Below are positions 19,220 through 27,425 of a DNA stretch of 64,000 nucleotides, in pieces. Position 1 is the stretch's first letter, and each line of letters begins with the position of its first letter. The position numbers were made by a program, and so were the translations under genes. The notes under the pieces are model-generated. The model did no database searches. It saw nothing but the letters and a program-made list of their open reading frames with translations, and was not told the origin of the DNA. This DNA comes from Nostoc desertorum CM1-VF14. Its GTDB lineage: Bacteria > Cyanobacteriota > Cyanobacteriia > Cyanobacteriales > Nostocaceae. The stretch lies in assembly GCA_019359245.1 (NCBI GenBank), contig JAHHHR010000025.1, forward strand, positions 1-64,000, read 5' to 3'.

Positions 19220-20131
19220 ATGTCTATGATTTCGTCACAACAAGCCGAACTAAAGTCTGAAATTAAGGCAATGCCTAGCTGGTTACGTCGCTCTATTGGC
19301 AAAGCCAGTGAAATCTCTACCGTACAACGGATTATTAAGCAGCGCCAAATTCACACGATTTGCGAAGAAGGGCGCTGTCCCAACCGGGGGGAGTGCTATG
19401 CCCAAAAAACTGCAACTTTCTTACTAATGGGGCCAACTTGCACACGCTCTTGTGCTTTCTGTCAAGTAGATAAAGGTCATGCACCGATGGCTCTTGATTT
19501 AGAGGAACCCCAAAAGGTAGCACAGGCGGTGCAGCTTTTGGGATTGCGTTATGTGGTGCTGACTTCTGTAGCCCGTGATGACTTGCCCGATCAGGGCGCA
19601 GGTCACTTTGTAGAAACGATCGCAACTATCCGCCAGTTGAATCCAGAGACTCAAATTGAAGTGCTGACACCAGATTTTTGGGGTGGTGCTGGTATTGGCG
19701 AGTCAGGTCAATACCAGCGAATAGCGATGATTGTGAAAGCCAAACCTGCCTGTTTTAATCACAATATTGAGACAGTACGACGCTTAACTGGGCCAGTGCG
19801 CCGAGGAGCCAAGTACGATCGCTCCCTCTCGGTACTGGCTATGGTCAAAGAAATCGATCCGACAACTCCTACCAAATCAGGTTTGATGCTGGGACACGGA
19901 GAAACACTTGATGAAGTCGTCGAAGCAATGGCTGATCTCAGAACTGTGGGGTGCGATCGCTTAACTCTTGGGCAGTATATGCGTCCTTCTTTAGAACATT
20001 TGCCAGTCCAAAAATATTGGACTCCAGAGGAATTCGATCAACTCGGCAGATTAGCATGGGAAATGGGATTTAACCATGTTCGTTCTGGACCTCTGGTTCG
20101 CAGTTCCTATCATGCTGGAGAGGAGGGATGA
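19220..20131 (+). CDS. lipA: Lipoyl synthase
   Basis: A 303-residue radical SAM enzyme that inserts two sulfur atoms into protein-bound octanoyl groups to make lipoyl cofactors for the pyruvate and glycine cleavage complexes. Both iron-sulfur cluster motifs are visible: the auxiliary-cluster motif C48-x4-C53-x5-C59 (ICEEGRCPNRGEC) and the radical SAM motif C74-x3-C78-x2-C81 (CTRSCAFC). The C-terminal serine of the family is found in VRSGPLVRSSYHA. Length and both ends agree with bacterial LipA. The gene is alone on the forward strand; MSMISS may start at either of its first two methionines. It ends 11 bp before a G-rich intergenic repeat. Confidence 0.96.
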   Translation: MSMISSQQAELKSEIKAMPSWLRRSIGKASEISTVQRIIKQRQIHTICEEGRCPNRGECYAQKTATFLLMGPTCTRSCAFCQVDKGHAPMALDLEEPQKVAQAVQLLGLRYVVLTSVARDDLPDQGAGHFVETIATIRQLNPETQIEVLTPDFWGGAGIGESGQYQRIAMIVKAKPACFNHNIETVRRLTGPVRRGAKYDRSLSVLAMVKEIDPTTPTKSGLMLGHGETLDEVVEAMADLRTVGCDRLTLGQYMRPSLEHLPVQKYWTPEEFDQLGRLAWEMGFNHVRSGPLVRSSYHAGEEG

Positions 20132-20138
20132 GGGAGTG

Positions 20139-20240
20139 TGGATGAAGCAAGGGAGCAGGGAGCAGGGGGCAGGGGGCAAGAGGGAGAATAAAAATTACCT
20201 CTTTCCCCTCTTCTCCCTGCTCCCTGCCCCCTGCCTCTTC
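20139..20240. repeat. GGGAGCAGGGGGCAGGG inverted repeat
   Basis: A purine-rich arm (about 20150-20188, units of GGGAGCA and GGGGGCA) is followed by its pyrimidine-rich complement (about 20204-20240, CCCTGCTCCCTGCCCCCTG). The pair would form a long hairpin between lipA and psaX. The same motif family recurs at 54903-54960 with 55123-55160, and a related purine arm lies inside the hybrid kinase gene at 22950-23027. Confidence 0.8.
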
Positions 20241-20339
20241 CCAATTCTTAACTTCACACAAATATTCTTAAAGAATTTGAATATTTGGTACGCCAGTTTG
20301 GTATTTCTTAAAAAGTTCTGACATTAGGAGAATCGCATT

Positions 20340-20477
20340 ATGACCGCTAAAACGAAGGATTCCGCAGTTGCCGACAGTGGAGCTAAACCTCCCTACGCCT
20401 TTCGCACAGGCTGGGCACTGTTATTGTTAGCTATCAATTTTGTGGTGGCAGCCTTCTATTTCCACATTATTGAATAG
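20340..20477 (+). CDS. psaX: Photosystem I subunit PsaX
   Basis: A 45-residue protein with a short polar N-terminus and a single membrane helix. Its C-terminal part, PYAFRTGWALLLLAINF then VVAAFYFHIIE, agrees closely with my memory of PsaX of photosystem I (the cyanobacterial YAFRTFWAVLLLAINFLVAAYYF type). PsaX is a peripheral subunit contacting the PsaB side of the PSI core. A good ribosome binding site (AGGAG at 20326-20330) stands nine bases before the ATG. The gene is monocistronic, after the lipA repeat, and converges on a permease gene; psaA and psaB lie 9-14 kb away in this same window. The small size makes it easy to overlook. Confidence 0.82.
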   Translation: MTAKTKDSAVADSGAKPPYAFRTGWALLLLAINFVVAAFYFHIIE

Positions 20478-20490
20478 TTAGAAGTGGAAT

Positions 20491-20544
20491 GGTGCTGCTC
20501 AAATCGTTCCTTTGAATAAACCTTTGGGACGAATGAGCAGCACC
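20491..20544. terminator. Possible shared hairpin at psaX/permease convergence
   Basis: GGTGCTGCTC (20491-20500) has an exact inverted copy GAGCAGCACC (20535-20544), with a 34-base loop. The right arm lies inside the permease gene and the left arm covers its stop codon region, so transcripts from either side would carry the stem. There is no strong T-run, so terminator function is tentative. Confidence 0.4.
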
Positions 20545-21365
20545 AAAATCATGATTAACAGTGCTACACCTTGTTTGTACTGCGAACCTAGCCAAGGAGT
20601 GCTGATTTCTTGGACGATGCCAATAATAAAAGCTGCTGCGATCGCACCGTAAGGGTTGCCTATCCCACCAAGAATTACTGAGGCAAATAATGGTAAAATT
20701 AAAAACCACCCCATATTTGGACGCACGGCTGTAATTAACCCATACATACTGCCGCCCAGTGAAGTAAGAGTGCCAGCAATTACCCAAGTCCAAAGAATTA
20801 CTCGGTCAACATTAATACCTGAAACCCTGGCTAAGTCCAGATCGTCAGCAACTGCTCGCATCGCCTTACCAATTTTGGTATTTTGCAGCAAGTAATGCAG
20901 CGCCAAAATTGCTAGCACCGCTAACCCCAATACCAATAATTGATTTTGCGGCACCTTTAAACCAAAGATGTCTAATGCTGGCGTGACAGGTAAATTATAA
21001 TTTTGGTTCTTGCCACCCCAGATAAAAATAATGCCATTGCGAAGAAATAAGGCAAGTCCGATAGAAATAATAATCAGCGTAGTGGAAGTAGCACGAATAG
21101 AGCGCATCTTTGACCAGAGTAACTTTTCCGATAACAGCATTGCTGCTACTGTTCCCGCCGCTCCCAGGATCATCGACAGCCAAATATTGACTCCAATAGT
21201 GTTTATCAGCCAGGTCAGATAGGCTCCCAGAGTGAGAAAGTCACCATGAGCGAAGTTAGATAACCGTAAAATTCCGTAGGTAAGAGTGAGTCCGACTGCG
21301 GCTAAAGCAATAATGCTCCCAACCGCAATCCCGTTAACCATTAGTTGGGCAAATTGTGTATCCAT
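20499..21365 (-). CDS. livH: Branched-chain/neutral amino-acid ABC transporter permease (LivH type)
   Basis: A 288-residue integral membrane protein with about eight hydrophobic segments and the LivH-family signature (TLTYGILRLSNFAHGDFLTLGAY near residues 27-50; ASVILGGIGNPYGAIAAA near 228-245). It would form half of the membrane channel of a HAAT-type importer for hydrophobic or neutral amino acids (the NatD protein of Anabaena is of this type). No partner permease, ATPase or binding protein lies beside it, which is normal in heterocystous cyanobacteria, where the genes of this transporter are scattered. The upstream region holds a doubled GTTAT-N5-ATAAC site. Confidence 0.9.
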   Translation of the reverse strand: MDTQFAQLMVNGIAVGSIIALAAVGLTLTYGILRLSNFAHGDFLTLGAYLTWLINTIGVNIWLSMILGAAGTVAAMLLSEKLLWSKMRSIRATSTTLIIISIGLALFLRNGIIFIWGGKNQNYNLPVTPALDIFGLKVPQNQLLVLGLAVLAILALHYLLQNTKIGKAMRAVADDLDLARVSGINVDRVILWTWVIAGTLTSLGGSMYGLITAVRPNMGWFLILPLFASVILGGIGNPYGAIAAAFIIGIVQEISTPWLGSQYKQGVALLIMILVLLIRPKGLFKGTI

Positions 21366-21449
21366 AAGGCTTAAGTTGCTTTCAAAAATTTTAGAGCCGT
21401 GGTTTATATAATAATTTTTTTGGATTAGCGGCTAAATTTAACATCATAA

Positions 21450-21486
21450 GTTATGGTTTATAACAACATAGGTTATGGTTTATAAA
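21450..21486. promoter_or_regulatory. Doubled GTTATGGTTTATAA site
   Basis: Two copies of GTTATGGTTTATAA begin at 21450 and 21472, 22 bp apart, i.e. two helical turns. Each is itself near-palindromic (GTTAT-GGTTT-ATAAC in the first copy). They lie between the divergent permease (starts 21365) and hybrid kinase (starts 21565). An operator for one or both genes is plausible. Confidence 0.4.
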
Positions 21487-21564
21487 TAAAAAAGAATTGT
21501 CCGCTAATATACATAGAATCCTTTTAGGATTTTTATGCAAAGCTAAACTTGTTCAGCGGTCTAG

Positions 21565-23454
21565 TTGACCATGCAGCAGTATTCAAGCTTACCAGACCAG
21601 AACTCACAGATAGATGCAAGGCCAAAACCTTTGACAACAATTCAGCAACTTCGCGCCAAGTTGTGGCTGGAGAGCAGCTTGAACCAGTTGCAAAGTCGCC
21701 TTAATGATTGTGTACTTTCTGCTTGTAACAATGTCCCACAGGCAGAAGCCGCAGAAGCACAAATTCTCCAAACTGTAGTCAACGAGATTAACAGTGCTGT
21801 TCACAGCAGTAATCCGGCGCTTACAGATTGTGCCGTAGGCATTGCTCTGTTTCAACCACAAGAAACTGTTGCCACAGTTTGCTATGTTTCTCGTTCTCCA
21901 GTGCCAAACTCACAACCTTTATTTTTAGAAGTGCTGACAGCAGAAAAAAAGCTGCTGTTGAGATTGCAAGAGGTTATAGAACTCGAAGATTTACAACAGC
22001 TTGAAAATCAGCAACCACCGAGCGCTTGGCGGTTAGCTGATGATTCTGGCAACGTCATGGGCTGGCTAATTATCGCCCCAGCACGCCTAAACTCTAATCG
22101 TGAGTCGCTCAGAGAAGAATTACAAGCTCAACTCAGATCACAATTGATGGCAAGGTCTGCCAAACACTGTACTACAGCTTTAGTACAGCTTAGACAGATC
22201 CTGTCTTGGCAACAACGGTATCAACAGTTAAGTAACTCTAATCAAGAATTGGAGCGTACCAATCAACTCAAAAATCAGTTTCTGGCAAACACCAGCCACG
22301 AAATTCGGACACCGCTAAGTTCTATGATTGGGTTTACCCACTTGCTTTTAGCTCAAGGGTACGAACCAACTAAAGAACGCCAGCAAGAGTATTTAAATAT
22401 CATTCAGTCTAGCGGCAAGCACTTGCTAGCTCTGATAAATGATATTTTGGATCTTTCTAAAATTGAAGCAAATCAACTAGAAGTGCAGTGGGAGACAATA
22501 GATGTCCCACTGCTGTGTACCAATGTTTTGGCACTGGTGAAAGAGAAAGCCGCTAATAAGGGTTTGAAACTTCGTCTAGAACTTGATCCCGATATTACAA
22601 CCCTAGTAGCTGATCCCTTGCGACTCAAGCAAATGCTGTTTAATTTACTCTCCAACGCTCTAAAGTTTACTAGTAAAGGAAGTGTTGGCTTACAGGTTGC
22701 TCCCAAAGGTGTATTTATGCATTTTACAGTTTGGGATACTGGCACTGGCATTTCCCAAGAAGACCAAGTTCAACTGTTTGAACCCTATTTCCAAATTGCG
22801 AAGGCTGTCGCTGGTGGTGCTGAAGGTACTGGTTTGGGTTTAACAGTGACTCGGAAACTCGCCCAAATTCATGGTGGTTCTGTAAAAGTTGAATCTGAAG
22901 TAGATCGCGGTTCCCGTTTTACCCTTGTACTTCCCCTTAAGCAAGAGGCGGGAGATGAGGAGGGAGGGGGAGCAGGGGAAGCAGGGGAAGCAGGGGAGGC
23001 AGAAGAAGCAGGGGAAGCAGGGGAAGCAAAATACTCTTCATCTTCTTTGCCTTTCACCTCTAGCTCGTCTGTAGAGATTTTGCTGGTAGAAAATGATTTA
23101 CCCAACGCTAATTTGATGCAAATTTATCTAGGTAAATTGGGATATCAGGTGACTTGGGTTAAGAATGCTGACGAAATGTGGGAAGCTCTAACACAGTTAG
23201 ACCCAGTGGTGATTTTAATGGATGTTCATCTAGCAGATGCAAATGGACTTAACTTAGTACAGCAGCTGCGAGAAAATCGGCAATATCGAGCGATTCCGAT
23301 AATTGTACAAACAGCAAGGGCAATGAAAGGCGATCGCGAAACTTGTTTAGCGGCTGGAGTAGATGACTATATTTCTAAACCGATTGATTTACCACTTTTA
23401 GCCAGTCTGGTGGCCAAGTACAGTAAAGCACCAAGCTTAGTTGATGGGGAGTAG
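21565..23454 (+). CDS. Hybrid sensor histidine kinase with C-terminal receiver
   Basis: A 629-residue cytoplasmic hybrid kinase. Residues 30-200 form a GAF-like or unassigned input region; a coiled coil follows; the phosphoacceptor is H245 in NTSHEIRTPLSS, and HATPase_c spans about 350-460 (NLLSNALKFT, DTGTGI, GTGLGL). The receiver, about 495-620, has D553 in VILMDVHL and K606-P in ISKPID. Between kinase and receiver is a Gly-Ala-Glu-rich linker (about 463-492) whose DNA is GGGGAAGCAGGGG-type and matches an intergenic repeat. Unlike the HEINNP kinases elsewhere in this window, this one has the classic HEIRTP H box, so it belongs to a different lineage. Confidence 0.92.
   Translation: MTMQQYSSLPDQNSQIDARPKPLTTIQQLRAKLWLESSLNQLQSRLNDCVLSACNNVPQAEAAEAQILQTVVNEINSAVHSSNPALTDCAVGIALFQPQETVATVCYVSRSPVPNSQPLFLEVLTAEKKLLLRLQEVIELEDLQQLENQQPPSAWRLADDSGNVMGWLIIAPARLNSNRESLREELQAQLRSQLMARSAKHCTTALVQLRQILSWQQRYQQLSNSNQELERTNQLKNQFLANTSHEIRTPLSSMIGFTHLLLAQGYEPTKERQQEYLNIIQSSGKHLLALINDILDLSKIEANQLEVQWETIDVPLLCTNVLALVKEKAANKGLKLRLELDPDITTLVADPLRLKQMLFNLLSNALKFTSKGSVGLQVAPKGVFMHFTVWDTGTGISQEDQVQLFEPYFQIAKAVAGGAEGTGLGLTVTRKLAQIHGGSVKVESEVDRGSRFTLVLPLKQEAGDEEGGGAGEAGEAGEAEEAGEAGEAKYSSSSLPFTSSSSVEILLVENDLPNANLMQIYLGKLGYQVTWVKNADEMWEALTQLDPVVILMDVHLADANGLNLVQQLRENRQYRAIPIIVQTARAMKGDRETCLAAGVDDYISKPIDLPLLASLVAKYSKAPSLVDGE
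22950..23027. repeat. G-rich repeat inside kinase gene
   Basis: Units of GGGGAAGCA and GGGGAGGCA are repeated seven or so times, in frame, encoding (GEAGEA)n. The unit is the same as that of the intergenic repeat at 20150-20188 and 54903-54960. It falls exactly in the inter-domain linker. Confidence 0.7.
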
Positions 23455-23537
23455 GGAATGCCCAATCCCCAATGCCCTATAAGTAATCACTACAATAGAA
23501 TTTGTTGGGTGCTATAGGGTTTGGGCAGGATTGAGAA

Positions 23538-24368
23538 ATGATGCTGACAGAAAAATTTGAGCAATTAAAAGCTTTATTTGAAGAAATGGAGCAGGCATTG
23601 ATTGCCTACTCTGGGGGCGTTGATAGCACTTTGGTTGCCAAAATTGCTTATGATGTGTTGGGCGATCGCGCTTTGGCTGTCACGGCTGTTTCTCCTTCGC
23701 TGTTGCCAGAAGAATTGGAAGATGCCAAAATTCAAGCCGCAACTATTGGGATTCCTCATAAAGTTGTCCAGACTCACGAGATGGAAAATCCCAATTACAC
23801 CTCTAACCCTGTTAATCGCTGTTATTTTTGCAAAAGTGAATTGCACGACACTCTCAAACCTTTAGCTTTAGAGTTGGGTTATCCCTACGTAGTGGATGGG
23901 GTAAATGCCGATGATTTGCATGATTATCGCCCAGGAATTCAGGCGGCGAAAGAAAGAGGGGCGCGATCGCCTTTAGCTGAAGTTGGTGTCACCAAAGTCG
24001 AAGTTCGCCAACTTTCGCAACAACTTGGTTTACCTTGGTGGGATAAACCTGCTCAACCTTGCTTAAGTTCCCGGTTTCCTTACGGTGAAGAGATTACTGT
24101 TGCTAAGTTGCAACGAGTCGGTAGAGGAGAAATTTTCTTAAGAAAGCTGGGTTGGCAGAATTTGCGCGTGCGATCGGAAGGGGATACAGCACGTATTGAA
24201 TTACCACCAGAACAAATTAAAGAGTTTGTGTTGACTACGGATTTACAGAAAGTAGTTTCTGCTTTTCAGGATTTCGGATTTCTTTACGTAACCCTGGATT
24301 TAGAAGGTTATCGCAGTGGTAAGTTGAATCAGGTTTTGGATCGGGAAGCCTTAAGCGTTAAATTATAA
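23538..24368 (+). CDS. larE: ATP-dependent sacrificial sulfur transferase LarE
   Basis: A 276-residue PP-loop enzyme. In the lactate racemase system LarE gives up the sulfur of its own cysteine to make the nickel-pincer cofactor. The PP-loop SGGVDST is at 25-31; the sacrificial cysteine is C175 in QPCLSSRFPYG; a CYFC motif occurs near 93-96 and a DLHDYRPG segment in the middle. Length is typical. No larA, larB or larC lies nearby, so the substrate in this organism is uncertain; many cyanobacteria carry larE-like genes away from a racemase. Either of the two leading methionines may be the start. Confidence 0.93.
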   Translation: MMLTEKFEQLKALFEEMEQALIAYSGGVDSTLVAKIAYDVLGDRALAVTAVSPSLLPEELEDAKIQAATIGIPHKVVQTHEMENPNYTSNPVNRCYFCKSELHDTLKPLALELGYPYVVDGVNADDLHDYRPGIQAAKERGARSPLAEVGVTKVEVRQLSQQLGLPWWDKPAQPCLSSRFPYGEEITVAKLQRVGRGEIFLRKLGWQNLRVRSEGDTARIELPPEQIKEFVLTTDLQKVVSAFQDFGFLYVTLDLEGYRSGKLNQVLDREALSVKL

Positions 24369-24394
24369 ATATTTTGGTTATAAAAGGTAAAAAT

Positions 24395-24757
24395 TTATAA
24401 ATTTTTACCTTCTAGAGAAACTAGAAAGCAACCGTTAATCTTCCAGGTATTATCTGGCTGTTTTTCCATAAAATATAAAGCCCTCAAGGGAACTCCATCA
24501 GGAGCTAGTAGTAGCACTGGCTGAGTTATCTTTCCCTGGATGGTCGTTATCTCCTCAAAAAAGACAGAACGAGGACGGTATACTGCTGGGTAGCTTATCT
24601 TCACCATCCGGATAAAATTTTCTGGGGTTACAAATTGCGCCTGAATTGCCGGACTAGCGAAGGCAAAAGCCCCTCGGGCATCATCCTTTTGAAAGGTTGC
24701 CAATTGATATTCAATTACAGAACGTATGGTGATTGCATCCTTGTCAGTAACTTCCAT
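24395..24757 (-). CDS. DUF4864-type small protein
   Basis: The frame is open from 24832, but residues 1-25 of that longer version are encoded by a dispersed Nostoc repeat (GCGTAGGCGCAGCCTGTCG at 24770-24788 and nearby), so the ATG at 24757, which begins MEVTDKDAITIRSVIEYQL, is more likely. This gives about 120 residues that look like the DUF4864 family (IRSVIEYQLATFQKDDARGAFAFASPAIQ). Function is unknown. It follows an SGNH hydrolase gene on the same strand and may be co-transcribed with it. It is soluble, with no signal peptide in the shorter form. Confidence 0.7.
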   Translation of the reverse strand: MEVTDKDAITIRSVIEYQLATFQKDDARGAFAFASPAIQAQFVTPENFIRMVKISYPAVYRPRSVFFEEITTIQGKITQPVLLLAPDGVPLRALYFMEKQPDNTWKINGCFLVSLEGKNL

Positions 24758-24759
24758 AA

Positions 24760-24830
24760 ATCTAAAATTGCGTAGGCGCAGCCTGTCGTAGACATCTCCC
24801 CAAACGTCGTTGTTGGCGTAGCGATCGCTC
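24760..24830. repeat. Nostoc GCGTAG/GTCGTAGAC-type repeat at gene junction
   Basis: The segment between the DUF4864 gene start and the SGNH gene end carries GCGTAGGCGCAGCCTGTCG, GTAGACATC and a HIP1 octamer (GCGATCGC near 24822). This composition is common to short dispersed repeats in Nostoc genomes, and it artificially extends the neighbouring frame. Confidence 0.55.
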
Positions 24831-25893
24831 AATTTTCACGCTGAGTCAGCCTGTATTCTATCTGCTGTAGTGCCGAGCGCCACACATCATATCCCTCTTG
24901 AGACAAATGCAGCCCATCAGTAGTCAACTCTGAGCGCAAATTGCCTTCCATATCTGTAAACCAGCTATAAATATTTAGATAATTAGCGCCTTCTTGTTTG
25001 GCAATTAGGGTTAGTTGTGTGTTGATCTGACGAATGCGGCTATTAGAAAGTTTTGGTAGGCGAGTAGGCAAAATTGATTGGACAATGATTTGAGTTTGTG
25101 GGTGAGCCTGCCGTAACCGACGGACAATCCGGCGATAATTACGCAAAATTGCATCATCACTATCACCTTTTCGTAAGTCGTTAATCCCAGCCATAACGTA
25201 AATAACATCCGGCCGCGTTGCCGAAAATGCCTTTAATCTTTTTAAAACGCCACTGGAAGTATCTCCGGATATACCTTGATTCAGCCACAATTTCCCAGCA
25301 GGCAGTTTTTCTCTAGGAAACCACATACTCAAAGAATCACCAATTAAGATACTTAAATGATTTGCACCTTGACCTTGAGCGATCGCTCTAGCTTCTAAAG
25401 CCAGTAAACTTTTCCAGTCATCATAAGTTAGTTGACGCTTCCTTATCGACTCCCACAATGATTGCAAATTATCACTATTTACGCGTGTATAAATCTGACC
25501 TGTTTTCAGAGCCGCCAATCTTTGGTAGTAAAGTTGATTCCCAGATGTCAGCGAAAGACCAGCTGGTTGGGGGCTGGGGTTGAGTGATGACTCTGTTTGG
25601 GCTGGTAATACCTGACTACTGACTTCTGGTAAGGAGATATCAACGCTGTTAATATTTTTCTCACCTGCTGGCTGCGAACTTTTTAGGGGTTGGAACGCTT
25701 GGCTGCTGAGTTCTGGTAAGGAGAGATCAACACTGGGGATGATTTGTCTACTTACTATTGTCTGCGAACCTTGTTTTGAATCCCACAGGAATCTAGAATT
25801 TTCTGGCAGGACAATTGACAAATGTGGAAGAGCCGATGCTGGTATTGCTAATCCTGTTAACAAGCCTGCTGCCAACAGATAAGGGTCCCTCAT
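24829..25893 (-). CDS. Exported SGNH/GDSL-family hydrolase
   Basis: A 354-residue protein with an N-terminal signal sequence (MRDPYLLAAGLLTGLAIPASA). The hydrolase domain occupies about residues 170-350 and has all four SGNH blocks: GDSLSMW (nucleophile Ser), GISGDTSSG (Gly), AGINDL (Asn) and DGLHLSQEG (Asp and His). Such enzymes remove ester groups from lipids or polysaccharides; the substrate here is unknown. Between signal and catalytic domain lies a Ser/Pro/Gln-rich spacer with a duplicated unit (VDLSLPELSSQ and VDISLPEVSSQ). It should act outside the cytoplasmic membrane. Confidence 0.87.
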   Translation of the reverse strand: MRDPYLLAAGLLTGLAIPASALPHLSIVLPENSRFLWDSKQGSQTIVSRQIIPSVDLSLPELSSQAFQPLKSSQPAGEKNINSVDISLPEVSSQVLPAQTESSLNPSPQPAGLSLTSGNQLYYQRLAALKTGQIYTRVNSDNLQSLWESIRKRQLTYDDWKSLLALEARAIAQGQGANHLSILIGDSLSMWFPREKLPAGKLWLNQGISGDTSSGVLKRLKAFSATRPDVIYVMAGINDLRKGDSDDAILRNYRRIVRRLRQAHPQTQIIVQSILPTRLPKLSNSRIRQINTQLTLIAKQEGANYLNIYSWFTDMEGNLRSELTTDGLHLSQEGYDVWRSALQQIEYRLTQREN

Positions 25894-26157
25894 CGCTTTG
25901 TCTCTCCTCTACTCACTGCTTTTCCCTATGACAGCATTAATTGCCTGTATTCAGGAAAATTTTACTTCGGTTAAGTTATTATTCTTATTTACACTGTATA
26001 GTTCTGTAAAGCGTATTAACGAGATTATATTAGACAATTCACGATCTCTTTAAAGTACGGTTTTTTCGGTGGTATACAAGTCTTATTTGTAAAGATAGTT
26101 TTACTGAAAGCACTATTTTCACAAACTGACCATTTTTTATAACTCAGTTGTCATAAA

Positions 26158-26296
26158 TACAGCAGTTTTCTTTTGCATGAGGTACAAAGTCGCTGGTTTT
26201 GAGGCAGGAGGCAGCTATGCTGGAGGCAGGAGGAAGAAGAATAATTTGATTTGTGAATCCTTGGTTCTGTACCTCATTTAGTTGCAAAGTGCTGTA
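26158..26296. mobile_element. MITE-like palindromic element, copy 1
   Basis: The 139-bp segment begins TACAGCAGTTTTC and ends GTGCTGTA. Internally TGAGGTAC (26178-26185) pairs with GTACCTCA (26269-26276). The left arm is mirrored by the right end of a second copy at 63112-63323 (GTAC-CATGCA then GAAAACTGCTGTA). No transposase is encoded. A G-rich GGAGGCAGG motif lies in the middle. Confidence 0.6.
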
Positions 26297-26643
26297 TTGC
26301 AAGTGTATGCGAACTTGACGATTATTGAGTGATTTTTGAGTATCTCAAGACAGAGGGTTTTGCTTTTGTTGTTACTAAGATATAAGAAATAACCATTTGA
26401 TTTCAGGTTTCCAGATTTAAGGCAATTGTAGCGATCGCATGAAAGTTTGCTAGATCAAGGGGCGATCGCTTTTTAATTTCTTATATAAGATTGAGCGGTG
26501 CAAATGCACCAGTTATTAAATATAGGATTTAGTCAGATTAAACATTCAAAAACTAGCATCAGAAAGGATTGAAACTCAAATAGCTTTCTGACCGTTTTGG
26601 ACTAATTTACATCACAGTTAGAAGTTATGCCGATCGCCAAGAA

Positions 26644-26880
26644 ATGACAACAGTCGATTTTACTACCAGTCGCAAATTAGACCACAATTTTGATGTAGCT
26701 ATTGAATATTTAAGATAAATTTTAGAGAAATAGGCAAAACTTAAACTGTTAAGGATGTTGATATCATACGATGACGTACCCTCAATGAGCAAGCATCAAA
26801 TTCACCATACTGAAAGTTGGAGACTCACTCAAAAAAGAGCTTAAGACCCTCAATTAAAAAGGTTTGGGATAACTTTATAG
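26644..26880 (+). pseudogene. Decayed DUF302-domain gene
   Basis: An ATG at 26644 opens MTTVDFTTSRKLDHNFDVA and IEYLR before a stop. In the next frame the same family pattern continues: FREIGKT-stop-TVKDVDIIR-stop-RTLNEQASNSPY-stop-KL. Aligned to the DUF302 pattern as I know it (a Phe-rich start, then EEGFG-LTEIDV, then TLKEKL and RPYRILG), the order and spacing agree. One frame change and at least three internal stops mean it cannot be expressed as a whole. Confidence 0.5.
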
Positions 26881-27140
26881 TCATTTCTAGTGCTGTTAAA
26901 GACTATACCAGCTATTTTGGGATCACAAAAGTAAATTGTTACTTTTGATACGATAATTGAAATTTGATATGAAATGTCTAGTTTGGGAACAGTGCCCTCT
27001 GCTTAAAACCGTTATTCTTTACATAGCTAATTTAAAATTAATGTTTACTCATTGAAGTATGAGTTGAAACACATTTAAATTAAGTTTTAACTATAGAAAA
27101 TAACTTCATGGGAAGTGCTAAGATTTAGGCTTAATCATTA

Positions 27141-27353
27141 GTGTTTTCCTTTTCTTCCGTGGCTAGAGCTAGTACAGCGATTGGTGTCAGTCCCATTATT
27201 AAAGAGATTGTGCAAAAACAGGCACATTCGACACGTTTGACCCTGAAAGAAGTTATTCTGATGGGGATGTTAGCTATTGACAAACTAGATGATCAAGGTC
27301 GTCAAGAGCTAGCAGATCAAGTTCATCAAATGCAGGTGAATGGAGAAATTTAA
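27141..27353 (+). CDS. Small hypothetical helical protein
   Basis: The frame opens with GTG at 27141; another GTG at 27159 would give VARASTAIGVSPIIKEIV. The product is about 64-70 residues, mostly helical and charged (KEIVQKQAHSTRLTLKEVI, DDQGRQELADQVHQM). I do not recognise a family. It could be a small DNA-binding or antitoxin-like protein, but there is no toxin partner beside it. There is no convincing ribosome binding site, and coding status is moderate only. Confidence 0.4.
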   Translation: MFSFSSVARASTAIGVSPIIKEIVQKQAHSTRLTLKEVILMGMLAIDKLDDQGRQELADQVHQMQVNGEI

Positions 27354-27425
27354 GTCAATAGTTATGATTTATGAGTTGTAAGTTATAAATTTTCACTTCT
27401 GGGTCCTGACTCTTTACTTAATCTT

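Larger units (their letters stand above)
25894..27140. other. 1.2-kb gene-poor stretch
   Basis: This interval contains no intact gene. It holds a MITE-like palindromic element (26158-26296), two HIP1-type octamers near 26430-26470, and a decayed DUF302 reading frame (26644-26880). AT-rich sequence fills the remainder. Confidence 0.6.

Noticed and set aside
20070..20321. Two open frames across the lipA 3' end and the G-rich repeat
   Set aside because: Both are products of the low-complexity repeat; neither has a plausible product.
22869..23105. Reverse-strand Ser/Pro/Ala-rich open frame in the hybrid kinase
   Set aside because: It is the complement of the G-rich linker repeat and therefore low-complexity only.
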